Assembly (NCBI GenBank): GCA_030762935.1 | Contig: CM060899.1 | Location: 10,083,001 to 10,147,000, forward strand | Direction of reading: 5' to 3' | Length of the DNA: 64,000 bases | DNA from: Hymenopus coronatus | Taxonomy: Eukaryota; Arthropoda; Insecta; Mantodea; Hymenopodidae | Shown here: positions 31,205 to 45,000 of the stretch, piece by piece | Layout of the letters: every line of letters begins with the position of its first letter | How positions within the stretch are numbered: the first letter of the stretch is position 1 | The notes under the pieces: model-generated | What the model saw: only the letters and a program-made list of their open reading frames with translations | What the model was told of the DNA's origin: nothing | Database searches by the model: none | Translations under genes and position numbers: made by a program

Positions 31205-33290
31205 TACAACAGACTAACCTACTTATTAGCTTCAGAATAACTGAATAAATAAATCCTTCTAAATAATAAACCATTGTTAGAATAATGATCACTGTGCACT
31301 GTGCTACGTTTGAAAAGAAAAGCTTGAACTATGACTTAGGTGGGTTCTGAAAATAACATTTTCAATGACTTAGGTACAAAAAAATATTACTTTTCAAACA
31401 CCATATCAATGAGACTTAAGTTAGTTTTGCAGTTTATTCAATATTAGTATGTGCATCTCACCCATTATATCATAATGGCATAATAAACTAAAAATTAAAA
31501 AAAATTACTTAAGTGGTATTTGGAAAAGAGCTCTCCGATTGTTTTCAAAATACATCCCTATACATAGAAAGGCCATTAATATGTTTCTAGCTATGTTGGT
31601 GAAATGTGTAACCTATTTTATATAACCTAAATCCATGATTAATATACTTTTTTTTATTATTATTATTAATTATTATTACTAATTATTTATTGTTATTGTT
31701 ATTAATTAGTATTAGTATCAGTATCATTATTACCACTACTACCACTACAGTTACTCCTTAACTCATTATCATCATTGTTATTAGTATTGTTGAGTGTACT
31801 CTCAAACATGTTCCTCTTATAAAATATTCAAAAAGGCTGTTTTATTTTGTATATAAGTTTTCTATAAAGTTGTATTCCTGATCATGGCACTTATGTTTCA
31901 AATTATATTCTGTCTTTAGTGTTGGAATATTATAATTGCCAAGTTTCTTGATTCTGCAATGATATAAATGATGATAGATAAGAGAAATACAGCTTCTGAT
32001 CTAAATAAGTGATTTTATACTTTACTTCACATTGAAATCAATTTGTTAAATAACATATTATATTATGGTGGTTACTGTGTGCGATAACAGCATGTGGAAA
32101 AATAGCGTAACCTATATCAATTTATTTTATCAAAATTAGGCGTATAAAAACAGTTCAATGCTATAACATAGCATTTAATATATTTGAATATGTTTAGAAG
32201 AAACTACAATACCAGTCAAAAAAAACTAAAAGTTTCACTGCATGGGCTAAATGCCTATGTATGCAATGAGGTTATTCCAAATGTATGCCAACGGGACTTT
32301 AGGTCACTTTAAGCTCTATATTTTGTTGTTAAGTTTATGGGGTACTAAAATATTTACATAGCTTTAACCATTTCATTTGTAGGGTAAAACATAAATTATT
32401 CTTAACTCAGCCTTTGTAAATATTCATGTTATATTGCAATGCAGCACCCATTAAGAGCAGCTATATTTACCACTATAATCCCTAATAACTATGAACACTT
32501 AAAAATAACTGCTACAGAATATAAGTTCAATTATATTACTAGCAATCTTATTTATATAAGAATGATAAATAATTATTCTAGACTTTTCAAAAAACCTTCT
32601 TGTAAGGCAATAGGAATATACAGAACAAACTCCTTTGCAAGCAGTTGTTTAGAAAGCTCTAGCAATGGATGATGTCATCATTTAAGGAGTCCATTACTTT
32701 GTTGGAACATCTACTTCATCTTCCTTACTCTTTCAGAATTACACTGCATATAATTGAGGAAAGTTTTTTCAAAAGTGGACATCTACTCTTTTGGACCAAA
32801 ATGAGATACAATTTGCTATCCAGCTTTCCATTCCCATTATTCATTTTATCAAAACTCTGCAAATGCAGTTGCTATAGATTTGTAAATTACTTGAAATTCT
32901 GCAAAACCTAACAAGTGCATGCATTTGTAGAGTTTTGCTATACCTTTGATGCATGTGTATGTACCTTATTTAAATTACAACATTATAAAGTGAAGAAATC
33001 TAGGAGTCTTGATCATGTTTCTTTGCACTTTTATTTTTAAACAATGAGATTTAATGTCCTAAGGTTGCCTATACTGATACAATGCAATATGGTGCATTCA
33101 GAAGCAAGCGAAATAGAGTGCAACGGTTTACCTTGTGAATTGCTGTGATACGTGAGTGAAAGTACAACTATATAATGCCAAATGAGAATCCAGATTATCC
33201 TAATTTCATCAATTTACTTCCTAATGGAAGGAAGCACAGGTGAAGTAATGACAATAGCGAAAAGAAAAGAAAGGGTAATCCCAGTTATGG
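31205..33290. other. AT-rich DNA with TTA-rich simple sequence
   Basis: 31650-31790 is a degenerate TTA/ATT trinucleotide tract drifting into ACT/CAT. Frames at 32439 and 32669 are 77-80 codons without motifs. No element ends were seen. Confidence 0.45.
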
Positions 33291-33299
33291 CATATTTAA

Positions 33300-35060
33300 C
33301 CAGAATTTCTTTGCAGTCACAGAGTCCCCCAAATCATGCAACAAAATGTTATATCTCTGATATCTGCCTTGACGATATGACAAGTAGGCAAATCATATAT
33401 TTATATTCTGAAATATAATTGTTGTTAATGCTTAAAAGAGGTATACCCTCAGTCTGCAATACTAAAATACAAATAATTTTATACAGTTTTTCATTCTTTG
33501 CTACAAGATAAAGCCAAGACCAATCAAGATAAACTACTTCTCAAATATATGCATATTCTAAGTCTTCAGCACAAAGTTATTGATCTGGATGATAGTAAAA
33601 AACCAAAGGCCATATCAATAAAATAGCAGCTAAGAAAAAATAATGGCATATTGTTTGCAGTTGTGCTGCCAGTTTAGGAGCATTACAGGTAACTACAATA
33701 TGTTGTTCTTCTATGTACATACTGTTAACCTAAAGGTAAACAAAGATGTTGTTTATACTTTATTTCCATTGATTGCTTTAGGTGTCTCTGTTGATCAACT
33801 CACTAGGATAGCCAGAAATTTCCATACAAAAGGAGAAAATCAACAGAAAATAGGGAGGGTGACCAAAGCCAAAAAGAATAGAAACTAATTACAGAAGTTA
33901 TTATAGATCACATCAAGCAATATAAATGCAGAGAGAGTCATTACTCATGGAGGAATATAAGTAGAAACTACCTACCACCACACTAAATATCAAAATAATG
34001 TGGGAAAGATTTTGCAGACAAAGACATTCAGATGGGTTACATGCATGTTCCCTATCCAAATTTAAGACTGTATTTTATACCAATTTAATCTGGGCTTCAG
34101 GAGCCCAAAGACTGACTTGTGTTCCACCTGCAAAGAATATTAAGAAAAGATAAAGAACGAGGTTAATCTGGAAATAGAAAATGAATATCCAACAATGTAC
34201 ACATTATATAAAATGAGAGCCAAGGAGATCTATGAGATCATGAATTGGCAAGAACCTCACACCATAAAGATTTGTTTTGACATGCAGCAAAATCAACCTC
34301 TACCAAACTTTGCAATTTCTGAAATATTTTATTCTCAACAGATGCTTCTATAATTTAGCAATAATGTTAGATAAGGAAGTCAACACCAAAGAGATATCCA
34401 TTTCTATTCTTGGCCACAAACAGAATCATCTCAGGGGCCAAGTAGCAAATGTATTGGTTCACTTCTTAAAAAGAGCTTGAAGTGCAGTTAAATGCATAGG
34501 AAAGGAAGTCTAAACACATTAATCTGTTTTCCGACTCATGCACAGGTCAAAATAAGAATGCCATGTTGATGACTGCATTAATGGAATTTCTTATGGAAAG
34601 TAAACTTACTAAGAGTATAACAACTTTTTATCCCATTCATGGCCATAGTTACATGCTGATGGACAGGGTTTATGGCAGAATAAGGAAAGTTTTCAAAAAG
34701 AAAGAAACTATTCTCTCCCCTGATGAATAATGTAATATTCTAAGATAACACGAAAAAAGTAAAATGGCTGGGAAAAGAATAGGACATCTATAATTACAAG
34801 ACTTCTGCACAGTGAGTGCTAGGGACCAATCTTCCCTTCAAAATGAAAAAGGCTCGAGCTAAGTATATTAATAGGAGTTGAAATCAACAGCAAATGGTAC
34901 TTCCTGAGGTAGGAGTAAAAAATGTATTTACAGGATGTGGTGCAGCAGTTGATGCTATTAAACTAAACGAAAGAATAAATTTCAAAACATCATAGATACC
35001 ACAATCACACAGAATAAGAGAAATATGGCAAGCTTTGAGAAAGCAAACAAAGTGTGAAAC
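33300..35060 (+). pseudogene. DDE-like transposase family, copy 2
   Basis: In several frames this plus-strand relic shows the order of copy 1. It has a Cys-containing start (KCYISDICLDDMTSRQIIY, 33355), VSVDQLTRIARNFHTKGEN (33790 on), SHYSW with YLPPHLNIKIMWERF, RSPKTDLCSTCKEY (34110), CFDMQQNQPLPN (first acid, 34279-34281), LFSDSCTGQNKNAM (second acid, 34533-34535) and YPIHGHSYMLMDRVYG (third conserved Asp, 34662-34664). All three conserved acids are present, but stops and shifts are frequent. It continues weakly to about 35060 (FKMKKARAKYI). It is inactive, and family naming is open as for copy 1. Confidence 0.68.
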
Positions 35061-35064
35061 TTCT

Positions 35065-36005
35065 TATCTACTTTACTGTGCCAATAACAGCTACTGAAGT
35101 TTACAATGATGTAAAGAGGTGTTTGTGTAAAATGAACCTTTCAATTAGTACCACTGATCCTCAGGACTCTTATTTGTTATGACAAAGAAGATACACTGTA
35201 ATCTAATGTTTCAATGCACCTTAAATTAAATGTTTAATACTGAAAATAAAGTGTGATTAGGGGTTATTTTGAAAAAAATAGTAGCTGGTAAAAACCATCT
35301 TTGTTCTTGATTTATAATTTAATATATTGTGTTAAATACATATGTAGCAATAGTATGTTTTCATATTGTTAAAACATTGGTTTATATAACTGTTTTCTAA
35401 GAATGGCATAGGTTTACATGATCAACAGATCATTTGTAGAGTTTTGTAAAACCAGTTCTGCAAATAAGTAGTTTTGAAAAAACCTGTAAATTGGATTAAT
35501 AAAATATCATGAAAATCGTATTGTGTTGAGCTTTCTCTATATAATACTATCCATATTAAATTTTCCCATAGTTTAGCAAAACAATGGGTTCTTAAAATGA
35601 ATCAGACATTGCTGCAAAATAAAAAACTCAGTTCCTGAAAATTTCAAGTTTTGCATTTGTAGAGTTGGCATCTCAAAAAAATGCTCAAGTATCGGCATCT
35701 GCAAGTACTTTGCAAATAGAGCATTTGTTCCTGGATTAGGAGTAAAGGTTAGTCAAGGGCTCTGTGAAGCATAAACCCCAAAGATCTCGTGTAGACAAAA
35801 TATTTATGAAAAACACACTCCTAGAACTCTACAACATTTATACACGAAAAAAACATCATCTTGCTGCTGCTTTGTTAAGATTAGCCCAAACTGGAAATGC
35901 AATTTATGTAGATATTACATTAATTGCCTCCCTCTTTTTTATTTATTATCTTTTTAAGCTTCGTGTCCCAACTGGTCACATCAGACGTTGAATGAAATCA
36001 GTGAA
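35065..36005. other. AT-rich DNA, nothing recognised
   Basis: A 75-codon frame at 35764 has no motif. I see no repeats with other parts of the window. Confidence 0.4.
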
Positions 36006-36009
36006 ATGA

Positions 36010-36215
36010 TGTTCAAATGATCTTGGGGTGCCTATAGCTTAATGGCAACAATCATATTTTCAGGTTACTAAGGGAAAACCCATACATAAATAAAAACGTT
36101 AAAACCTTATTCGGGTATCTCACCATAATCGAGATTCAAACTCGCGACCTCTTGAATGTGAGTCAGAAAAACTCTCCCACAAAGCCTCTTCATTGTTGAA
36201 CCATAATCCAAACCT
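36010..36215 (-). repeat. tRNA-derived SINE, family D
   Basis: On minus, GCTTTGTGGGAGAGT (A-box-like) and GAGTTTGAATCTC (B-box) lie about 45 nt apart with tRNA-like spacing, followed by a TGAGATACCCGAATAAGG body. The remaining tail is not clear. It is not a tRNA gene because no acceptor stem closes. Confidence 0.6.
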
Positions 36216-36219
36216 ACAT

Positions 36220-38476
36220 TTGTTGTTTATATAGGCACTTTTACAATTTATTTTATGAAGTAAATGTAGTAACTTAGCTGAAATACCATACTTGTTACTC
36301 ACGTGAAGATTTATAATGCATTGTGTTTCTACATTGATTGAAAACTAGGTAATTCATTTACAAGAACAAAACTTTAAAATATTGTTACATCATACATGTG
36401 AAAATAAAATGATGCGTTAATCCGTTAATTTACAAGTACATAAATTAAAAATGTTCCTACATCATATCTGTGAAAATAAAAAGATGCAGCCCCCATTAAT
36501 TTGTTTTCGCACATTGCTTTTGTTTTATAATTCTTTTACATACAACCGTTCGTTTGAACTTCATATTTATAATAGTTGTACTAATTATCTAGCAGGCAGT
36601 GCTTTCGCACCTAAGTGAATCTCATTTTGGCTTTACAAACTTACGTATATTCAAAGATTGTTAGGTATTGTGTTGGCCTCAATTAAAAATAAGTATTAAA
36701 CATTATTGAGAAAGTAAATATGAAATTAAAAAAGAGCAGTGGGAATAACAGAATAGATTGATTCTTGTACTTTCAAGGTATGATATATAATATTATTTTC
36801 TCTCCTTGCGGAAATATAAAGCGATACAAAAGTTCGACTGAACTACATATATAGAGTTAAAGCTACAATTTCGGTTACTTAATAAGTTCTATCGTAATAC
36901 ATTGGCTTCAAAGAATTTGAAGAGTGAATTTAGGTTATGATAAACTCTCACTTTATTGAAGTTGCGCGCGGTAACCTTTTAGATTCCCGAAGCGTTAGAT
37001 ATTATGGCTTATAAGTAAACAATAGTAATTCAAAGAACAGACTTGCATTGATAAAAATCACAATTGGTAATAATAAAAATGAAAATAATGGATAATTAAG
37101 TGTAAAATATCGGCAATCGTGTGCAAATCGTGTTCTTTATATGCACACACACGCATCCTCCATCTGACACTTTAAGGTCCCTTCACTATTTGTGTTAGTG
37201 AAAGAGGTTATTATTGTCAAAGAAATTAGCGATTAGTGTACCTCTTGCACAAGCCCAGGTGAGCCCTAAAATAGGTGGTGGGCATTCACATCCCCTGCCA
37301 ACAGAAATTGTGTTGGTAGCTGGGGAAGTACCAGACCCTGTGGGGTAAGAGGCTGAAGCCTATGATTGCAGTGCATAGGAAGAGAGAAATATTAGATTAT
37401 TCTCTGATGCCTTTATTAACATGATATAAGTATGGACATCATGAAAGGCAAAGAAATTCAGCATTTAAAGAGTTAGGGTATTACGAGCACTCCCTGCTCA
37501 TACTAACTACAGTAGCAAAGCTGCCTCTTCAGTCATCTTGTGTATTGTGATATATTAATCTTAGAAGTTTTACAAAGAATGAAGTTAGAAGGTTTGTAGT
37601 ATGCCTGAGCTTAATTAAGAATCAACCCAATGATAATTACAAATGCTGTTGCTAATTGAAACTACAGGGAAAGCTTTAATAATTCAATTTCAAATGTATC
37701 TTTTCATAAATTGATGGCTACTTGCCATTCTGCATCTTTTCTTATCTCTAAGTGCTTCCATTACAGTATCTATGATGTTATTGAACATTCTTCTCCAAGG
37801 TTGCACCACCTACTTGCTACACAAAACATTTCGGAGTAGTATGCTCATATTGTCACCTCTGCCCATATTCCCCTGTAATCAGTTATATCATTCTTTACCT
37901 CTTCTTGAAAATCACATATGAGAAATTTCATTCTTTGAATTATCATCAATTTTCTTGTCTGCTGTTTCTTTCACATTCCTTCTTTGCTTTACTGTTTGAT
38001 GATAGTTCAACTTGCCTAACTGTTCCAATGTTGCACCTGGCTTCCTATATATTTCATCAATCAACAACATATTAATATTACCAAAATGAACCAGCACCTT
38101 GCTACTTCACACCCTTGCAGCTATTTTTCCTTGTCTGTTGATCCATTTGCTTTCAAAGCAGAGATCCTAGCTGAGTACATTGGTGCATCAGTATTCGTTT
38201 GTTTTTAACACTACTGCACATGTGACTTGTACTTCTCACACCACAAGTTGCAAGCAGTCGACACACCTGTAGCAATAATGCCAGATTATTGTAGCCATGA
38301 GTCCTTGTTTTTTTAATTGTGTTTGTTTACCAAGGTCTAAAGAAACTTACAGCAGTCTCATTGAAACCAAAAGATTTAAGTTTTGCAACAGCAGGTTGAG
38401 ATTTATGCTATCAGATTCATTAGATAGGTCACAAAGTATTGCTAATGGTAGTGTCTTTTTTATTACTATATCAGAA

Positions 38477-38477
<1 letters not shown>
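36220..38477. other. Intergenic DNA upstream of the zinc-finger gene
   Basis: Mostly AT-rich. A GC-richer patch at 37230-37380 resembles an old repeat without readable protein. A 61-codon minus frame at 37912-38097 and flanking open pieces could be another relic, but carry no motif I can name. A promoter or 5' UTR exon of the zinc-finger gene should lie here or further up; I cannot point to it. Confidence 0.4.

Positions 38478-38478
<1 letters not shown>

Positions 38479-38535
<57 letters not shown>
38479..38535. repeat. (TA)n microsatellite
   Basis: About 28 TA units end 19 bp before the splice acceptor at 38553-38554, inside the 5' intron of the zinc-finger gene. Confidence 0.97.
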
Positions 38536-38537
<2 letters not shown>

Positions 38538-38554
38538 GTGTTTTTTCTCCACAG

Positions 38555-39079
38555 ACTTGTTAATGAAATTAAGAGCAGTGCCATCAGGTTTAACAGCAGC
38601 TGTTTATGGATATCAAAATAGAAATCAAAGAAGAGGGTCCTCTCTCAGATGGCATAGCCTCCCAGAATGAAGTACAATTTCTTACCAATGATGTAGCAGT
38701 TATGACAAGCAGGGATGTGCTGCTTCTGAGTGATGATTGTAACATGGCAATCAAAACAGAAATGAAATCAGAGGCTGCTTTTCCAGACTTTTGTTCACAG
38801 GAAGAGAGGGAGTCTTTTACTGCTGATGTTTCAAAACAGATTAAGCCTGAAACTGTTTCATCCAGCAACAACTTTGGGATGGATATTAAAACAGAAACTG
38901 AGGGACACACACTGGTTTCAGACTTAAGTTTACAGAATGAGAGAAAATTTATTCCAGATGAGTCTATAATAAAGGATAAGAAATATGACACTGATCATTA
39001 CATGGATAGCAAAATAGAAATTCATGACGATCCTTGGTGGCTGGAAACAGAAACTTCATCTCCTTGTGATGATATTAAT
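38555..39079 (+). CDS. Zinc-finger gene, exon with start codon (acidic N-terminus)
   Basis: An acceptor (TTTTTTCTCCACAG, ending 38554) precedes a short 5' UTR stretch. ATG 38606 is the first in its frame after an in-frame TAA at 38591-38593. The 158 codons hold IK-x-E/MK-x-E motifs at residues 3-6, 7-10, 49-52, 53-56, 79-82 and 94-97. Such motifs match the SUMO-acceptor consensus. The region is built from about three imperfect 45-residue repeats (an IK-x-E start, then SQ-E-x-x-F-x-x-D) and a shorter fourth. A further non-coding exon upstream is implied by the acceptor. Confidence 0.85.
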
Positions 39080-42000
39080 GTAAGTTTTGTTAAAATGTAC
39101 TAAATTTACAATTTTTTTTTTTTTTTGTTTATTTTTTATTTTTTTTTTTTTTTTTGTTTACTGGATGAAATTGTCAGGTTTTTAGTTTAAATATATAGGG
39201 ATAAGAGATCGTTTGTGAATGTGTACACATTTTGTCAGTTGTTCTATTGAAAGGTTTGAAATTTAATAGTACCGATAACTCTTGAAAATGATAACATTCT
39301 TGAAAGTTTAATTAAAATTATAACCAAATTTTTCTGTGATATTGTAAATCTGACAATCAACTATTTTTAAATATTACTATTTTAAATATGTAGTCAGCTT
39401 ACCCTTTCAATATTTAGGACCCCCCCCTCTAGGACTTACAAGTGAGTGCCACAGAGGTCAGAAGCTTCTGGGAGCCAACCACAGAATGAAGAACTTTCCA
39501 ATTGATAGGAAAAGTGATTTTTTTTGTAATGTTTAACGCCCACTTTTACTGCTCTGGGTCTGCAGAAGATGACACTGATGATATATGAAGATGTAGGCCT
39601 GGTGGAATGTGATGTTGGGAGAAACCAGATAACCTGGAGAAAATCTGCCGCTATGCCACTTTGTCCACCACAAATTTCACATGTGGTTGCTTGGGATTGA
39701 ACCCTTGCCATCTAGGTGAGAGGCCAGTGGTCTGACCACTTGGCCACTGCGCAGCCAAAGAAAAGGTGATGGTGAAGTAATAGGACTGTGGCGGTTAAAA
39801 CTGGAGAACCCAGAGAAAATCTGCCCAGACACCATTTCATCCATTAGAAATCCCATATGCAGAGGCTTAGGATTAAACCCAGGCTACCTAGATGAGAGGC
39901 AAGTGGTCTAACCATTGTGCCACAGTGTCACCTTGTGCTTGAGATGAAATAGCAAACCTTTTCAAAGGAAAATTCAGTGATTCAAAGAGTACAAAAAAAC
40001 CGGCTACACTGCTTTAACCCCTTATCAGATGTCCATTTAAACCAGTGCACAATTTAAACTAGCGTTTTGCAGAACTAATTTTCATATTTTGCTTTTTTTA
40101 TGATATTTTAATGAGACAAAAGCTGAAATAAAAGATATAAGATGTAATATGATCAACTACAAAAAGTACTGCTATATATTTTAAGTTCTTCATTTCAATT
40201 TTGCTGTTTTAACACTGTTCAGCCATATTCATCTATGTTGTACTATTAGTCTTCTACTTCCAAGGACATATGCACAGACATATTTATGGTTTTAGACTAG
40301 GTTGAGGTTAAAGTGATTGCATCTGCATGTCATCTTGAGCTCTGTGTATATAGATAACTCTGTGATGTATAAGATTTATATGCAAGAAGTCTGCACCTCA
40401 TACCATGGATCATTCTCCATAACTGAGGTTATTTCAACATTTCCTCAGTCTTCATATCTGATAAATGGCAGGCCCAGGTTTGTCTAAACTTCATCTGTGA
40501 GGATCTCTAATTACTTTATAGATTCTGTTTAAAGTAAGGCATCTTTGGTTTCTTCCAGTTCCCTTTATTATTGTTGAATAGTGATGCAGAATGTATAGAA
40601 CCATTCAGATCTGACTGGATAGTAGACAAATTCCTGTATTTCTAAAAAATTATTTCAATTTACTGTTTATGTAATGATGATATTAAATATGCTCATAGGC
40701 TTTCATGACCGATGTTATTATTGGTAAAATATAACATGTCTGCGCTTGTAGGCCATAATCAAATATTAAAAGTATTAAAATTATTAACATTGCTTTATGA
40801 GCACATACTTTAAGTGGAACAGTGAATATTTTGAACAACTTTATGGAGTTGCTATAAGTAAACCACTAGGTCCGGTAATAGCCAATTATTTTATGGAACA
40901 TTTTGAAACTAAAGCTCTAGAAACTGCTAAGAAAAAACCAACTTGCTGGAACCAATATATTGACAATGTTTTTATGGTGCTTGATATACCTAAGGTTATG
41001 GGTTCAAACCCGGCAGAGGACAAGGGATGAAGTAAAGCTGTTGGTCCTGTGTCATAGATTTAGCATACATAAAGGAAGTTCAAGCCTGATAAAAGAGGCC
41101 TCTGAGCAAAATTAAATAAAATTCCATTTTATTTTCATGAAAATGAAAATTGCTTTCTTACCTTCCCATATGTGATGAATTCTGAAATGGGTGCTTCCAT
41201 ATATTTCCTAATCTCAAGTACCAATTTTTATACAAGTGAAAGCTGTTACTTTAGCAGATAAGATGCAACGCATCTAATATTGTGTATTAAATTGTGTGAA
41301 TTATTCTGTTACAGGATGGGAACTTCCCTGCAGTAAAATCATTAAGGTAAGACTTGACTCCTCGCTAATTTATTAATAGAAGCTTTCTGCTTGTATTAAA
41401 GTTTCTTTTAAGTTATAGTAGGTATCTCATGTTCTTGAACTGATGCAAATGGGAGTATGTGTAATAATCCATTAAATTAGGTAATGAAAATTAATGTGCG
41501 GCTCATTCCTGCCTTTAAATTCAGTCCACATATACTGTACATAGTTTTATGCCCTTACACAAAAGTTATTCAAATACAAAACTTAGTTTCACTTTACTAA
41601 CTGCATTCCAGATTCCACCCAAAAATTTATTATAAAATTTGTCATGAAAATGTGCTTTAAAATCCTTGGAAAAACAAAAAGGATTTAAAAAAAAAAAAAG
41701 GCTTTGTGTTTTCGGAAATGTGTGAGAGAGAGAGAGGTGTAACAGCAAGAGTATGTGACAGAGATATAGAGTATGAAAGCGTGAGGGGCAGGAGGAGAAG
41801 GCAAGAGGGTGGGATGGGGGAGAAGAAAGAAGGGTTTGAAGAGAAGAGAAGGGAGGGAGAGAGAGAAGCAAGGTAAGGGGAAGGGAGAGAGTTGCAGAAT
41901 AAAAGGAGAGTTGGAAGAGGAGAAGAGATCCAGGAAAGCTTTCTCATAAATACCAAACTTGCTATCAGTATTACAATTCTGATAAGATTAAGATATTTTT

Positions 42001-45000
42001 GGGCTAGTAAAAATCATGCATCTTGAATTATTTGTAAATAGTTTCTAAAGTCCTTTTCAATCAGAGTGAATATTATGTAAATTTTTGTTGCAGTAAATCA
42101 TAAATGATACACAAAAACTGACAAACAAAAATCAGAACTCATTAAAAGCAAATAGGTCAGTTTTTTTTCTGGTATTAACAATGTTTTATACATTGTAAGT
42201 TTCAATTTGTTTACTTTTTTCTAATATGAGAAGAGTATTGAATTTAAATGGAGTATACAGTGATCCTCTGTGGCCATGCCGTGCCCGAGTAGTTAGACTG
42301 CTTACTTCACCCAGTTTCGACCTGAAGTGACTGTATGTAAGATTTGTAGTGGACAAAGCAGCACAGGGGCAGGTTTTCTCCAGGTTTTCCAGTTTCCCCT
42401 GTCATTGTATTCCATTGATGCTCCATCTTCATTTCATATATGGCCAGTGTCAGTGCCGCAGGCCTACAAGTAGTAAAAGCGGGTGTTAAACACTACCAAA
42501 AGAAAAATAGTTATCCATTCTTAAACATTTGACTCATTGTGTCTTGCAGCCTCCTTATTCTTCTAATAGGAGGATCACTAAATAAGAATTGTGACAGAAA
42601 ATAATGAATAGTCATAGAAATAGTTTTATCTATCCCGGTTTCTCAAAGTTATGTCCCTGTATTGTATGCAGCATTCCATTTTCTTATACCACTTCTACAA
42701 ATATTCACACCACTCATTTTTGGTACTGCAGATCACTCCTCTCCATATGCTGCAACAGCTTGTTCGGGGCTAGAAAATTGGTGACATTGAAGCCATTTTT
42801 GCATTATAGGGAACAGAAAGAAATGACTTGTTACTAGATTAGGTCTATAGGGTTGATGGTTCAACAGTTTTGCCTTGGTTACTTCAGAAACACCATTATT
42901 ACATTACTGGTATGAGTTTGATGCACTGTCATTACTCATGATGCAAAAAAATGCCTCTTGGTCCTCTCTTTGGATGTTTTTCATGGATTTTTTTAAATAC
43001 TTTCAAAAGGCAAACCTCTCTGCACCATTCTGTTGCTTTTTTCCACATCTGCTCTGTGTACAACAGGAGCTGGATGAGCAACAGTCAGCTCCTGTTCAAT
43101 GCCCATAGCTGTGATTTTTCTCTAGTTAGCTGCTCTAATCCCTGAGCTACCTAAGCAACATGCCGACACAGCATTAAACTGCTCAACTGTCTCGCATATT
43201 TACTGGTAAATCTCAAGGTAATCTGAAATGTTTTGAAAAGACATATCCTAAAGGCAACTTATAATGTTGTGTGTACTTAGTTCCTAAGCTTCAAAGTTGA
43301 TCCAACTATCAGATCAATTAGTGTTAATTGCTTTTCTCCACAGATAGGTACTGTGGATAGGACAAGAATAAGAATAAAGTTTATTAACCGTTAGTTACAA
43401 CATTGCAGTTGGTCTTGTCAGGTACATAATTTATCACATTACAAAATTGGAGCTTTATCAATTATTTACACCATTTAAGACAGTTTTGCCTGTCGTGCCT
43501 TGGTAGTAAAAGCAGGCATTAAACAATATAAAAAAAAAAAAATTTAAAACAGTTGAATATATTTTCTACTAATTGCATAACAATTTATTTGCAGCATGTT
43601 TGTGATAAATTTGTATTAATGGTTACATCTTACAAAGGTAGCTTAGATATTACTTATCCATGTGAAAGATATTATATTCAAAGACTTCTTCTACTGAATA
43701 AAAATCTTATTTTTCAGCCAATTGTCCCGAAATGTTTTGAATTTATGATTGGATAATGAGATAATATGTATTTGAAGTTTGTTGTACAATTTACTCTTAG
43801 ATATTTAAGGCTGCCATGAATTTTAGATAATCTTGAGTAAGGTAAGTCTGTAGTATAATTATTTTGTGTTATGTAGCCATGCACTGTCTGTCGTAGTGCA
43901 TATTTTTGGAGGTTTTCTATTATGAACATCAATGAATGGTAAATGTTAAATGCTGGCACATTCATGATTTTAAGTTTTTTGAAAAACTGTCTGCAATGAT
44001 GGTTATAATCTAGATTAGCAATACATTTAACTGCCTTTTTTGTCACTTGAATATTGTTTTTGTTCTTGCAGAATTACCCCAGAAAAATATACCATATGTT
44101 AGTCAGAATGTAAGAAGGTGTAATATGCATGTATGATTAAGTTTTCACTAAAGCTACGATTAAGTTTGTATAACAGAAATAAGATGCAAGCTAATTTTCC
44201 ACTTATGTAATTTATGTAGTTCCCAATTAAGACTTTTATCTATGTACATTCCTAGAAGTTTGACAGATTTATTATCCTGATTTGTTGCATTTAATTGAAA
44301 TAACAGTTCTTCAGTTTTGGTAGTATTTGTCTGTAGCATGTTTGCATTAAGCCATTCAATTGCTAAATCCACCATATGTTTATTTAAATTACAAAGTTCT
44401 TCTAGATTTGGACTGTAATACTAATATAGTATCATCAGCGTATAAAATGTTTTACATAGAACATTAATAGGCCAATCATGTACACAATACAGTGAATAAG
44501 AGGGGACCTAATACCAAACCTTGAGGTACTCCTTTGGTTACTGGCATTGAATCAGACATTTAATTTTTTATTTGTGCTATTTGAAGTCTGTTTTCTGAGT
44601 ATGACTTTATAAATTAAAAACAAATTTCAGATGAATTATAGTGCTTTAATTTTTTAATCAAAATTTCATGTGATACTGCGTGGAATGCTTTTCTTAAATC
44701 TAGCAGGGTTATGCTGGCTGGGATTTTTTTCTCAAAGTATTTACAGATATAATTTATTATGTTTTCAATAGTTTTTATTGTTGAGAGCTTAGGTCTAAAG
44801 CCAAATTGAGAAGTGCTTAGTTAAGAGTTATTTTCAAAATATGTGGAGAGATGCTTGTGTATACAGTATTCTATTATTTTAGAAAAGACTGGCAATAATA
44901 TGGGCCTATATTTATTTGGGTGAGTTTGGTCCCCTTTTTTAAAGACAGGAATTATTATGGCTAGTTTTAAGCAGTCTGGAAATATTCCTTGTTCTAGTAT

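Noticed and set aside
38297..38621. Frames ending in Tyr-Ile repeats
   Set aside because: Products of the (TA)n microsatellite.
38590..38991. 133-codon minus frame
   Set aside because: Antisense of the zinc-finger N-terminal exon, whose plus frame has start, donor and phase support.
41566..41956. Two overlapping minus frames of about 100 codons rich in Ser, Leu and Pro
   Set aside because: Translation of the GA-rich polypurine tract; low complexity.
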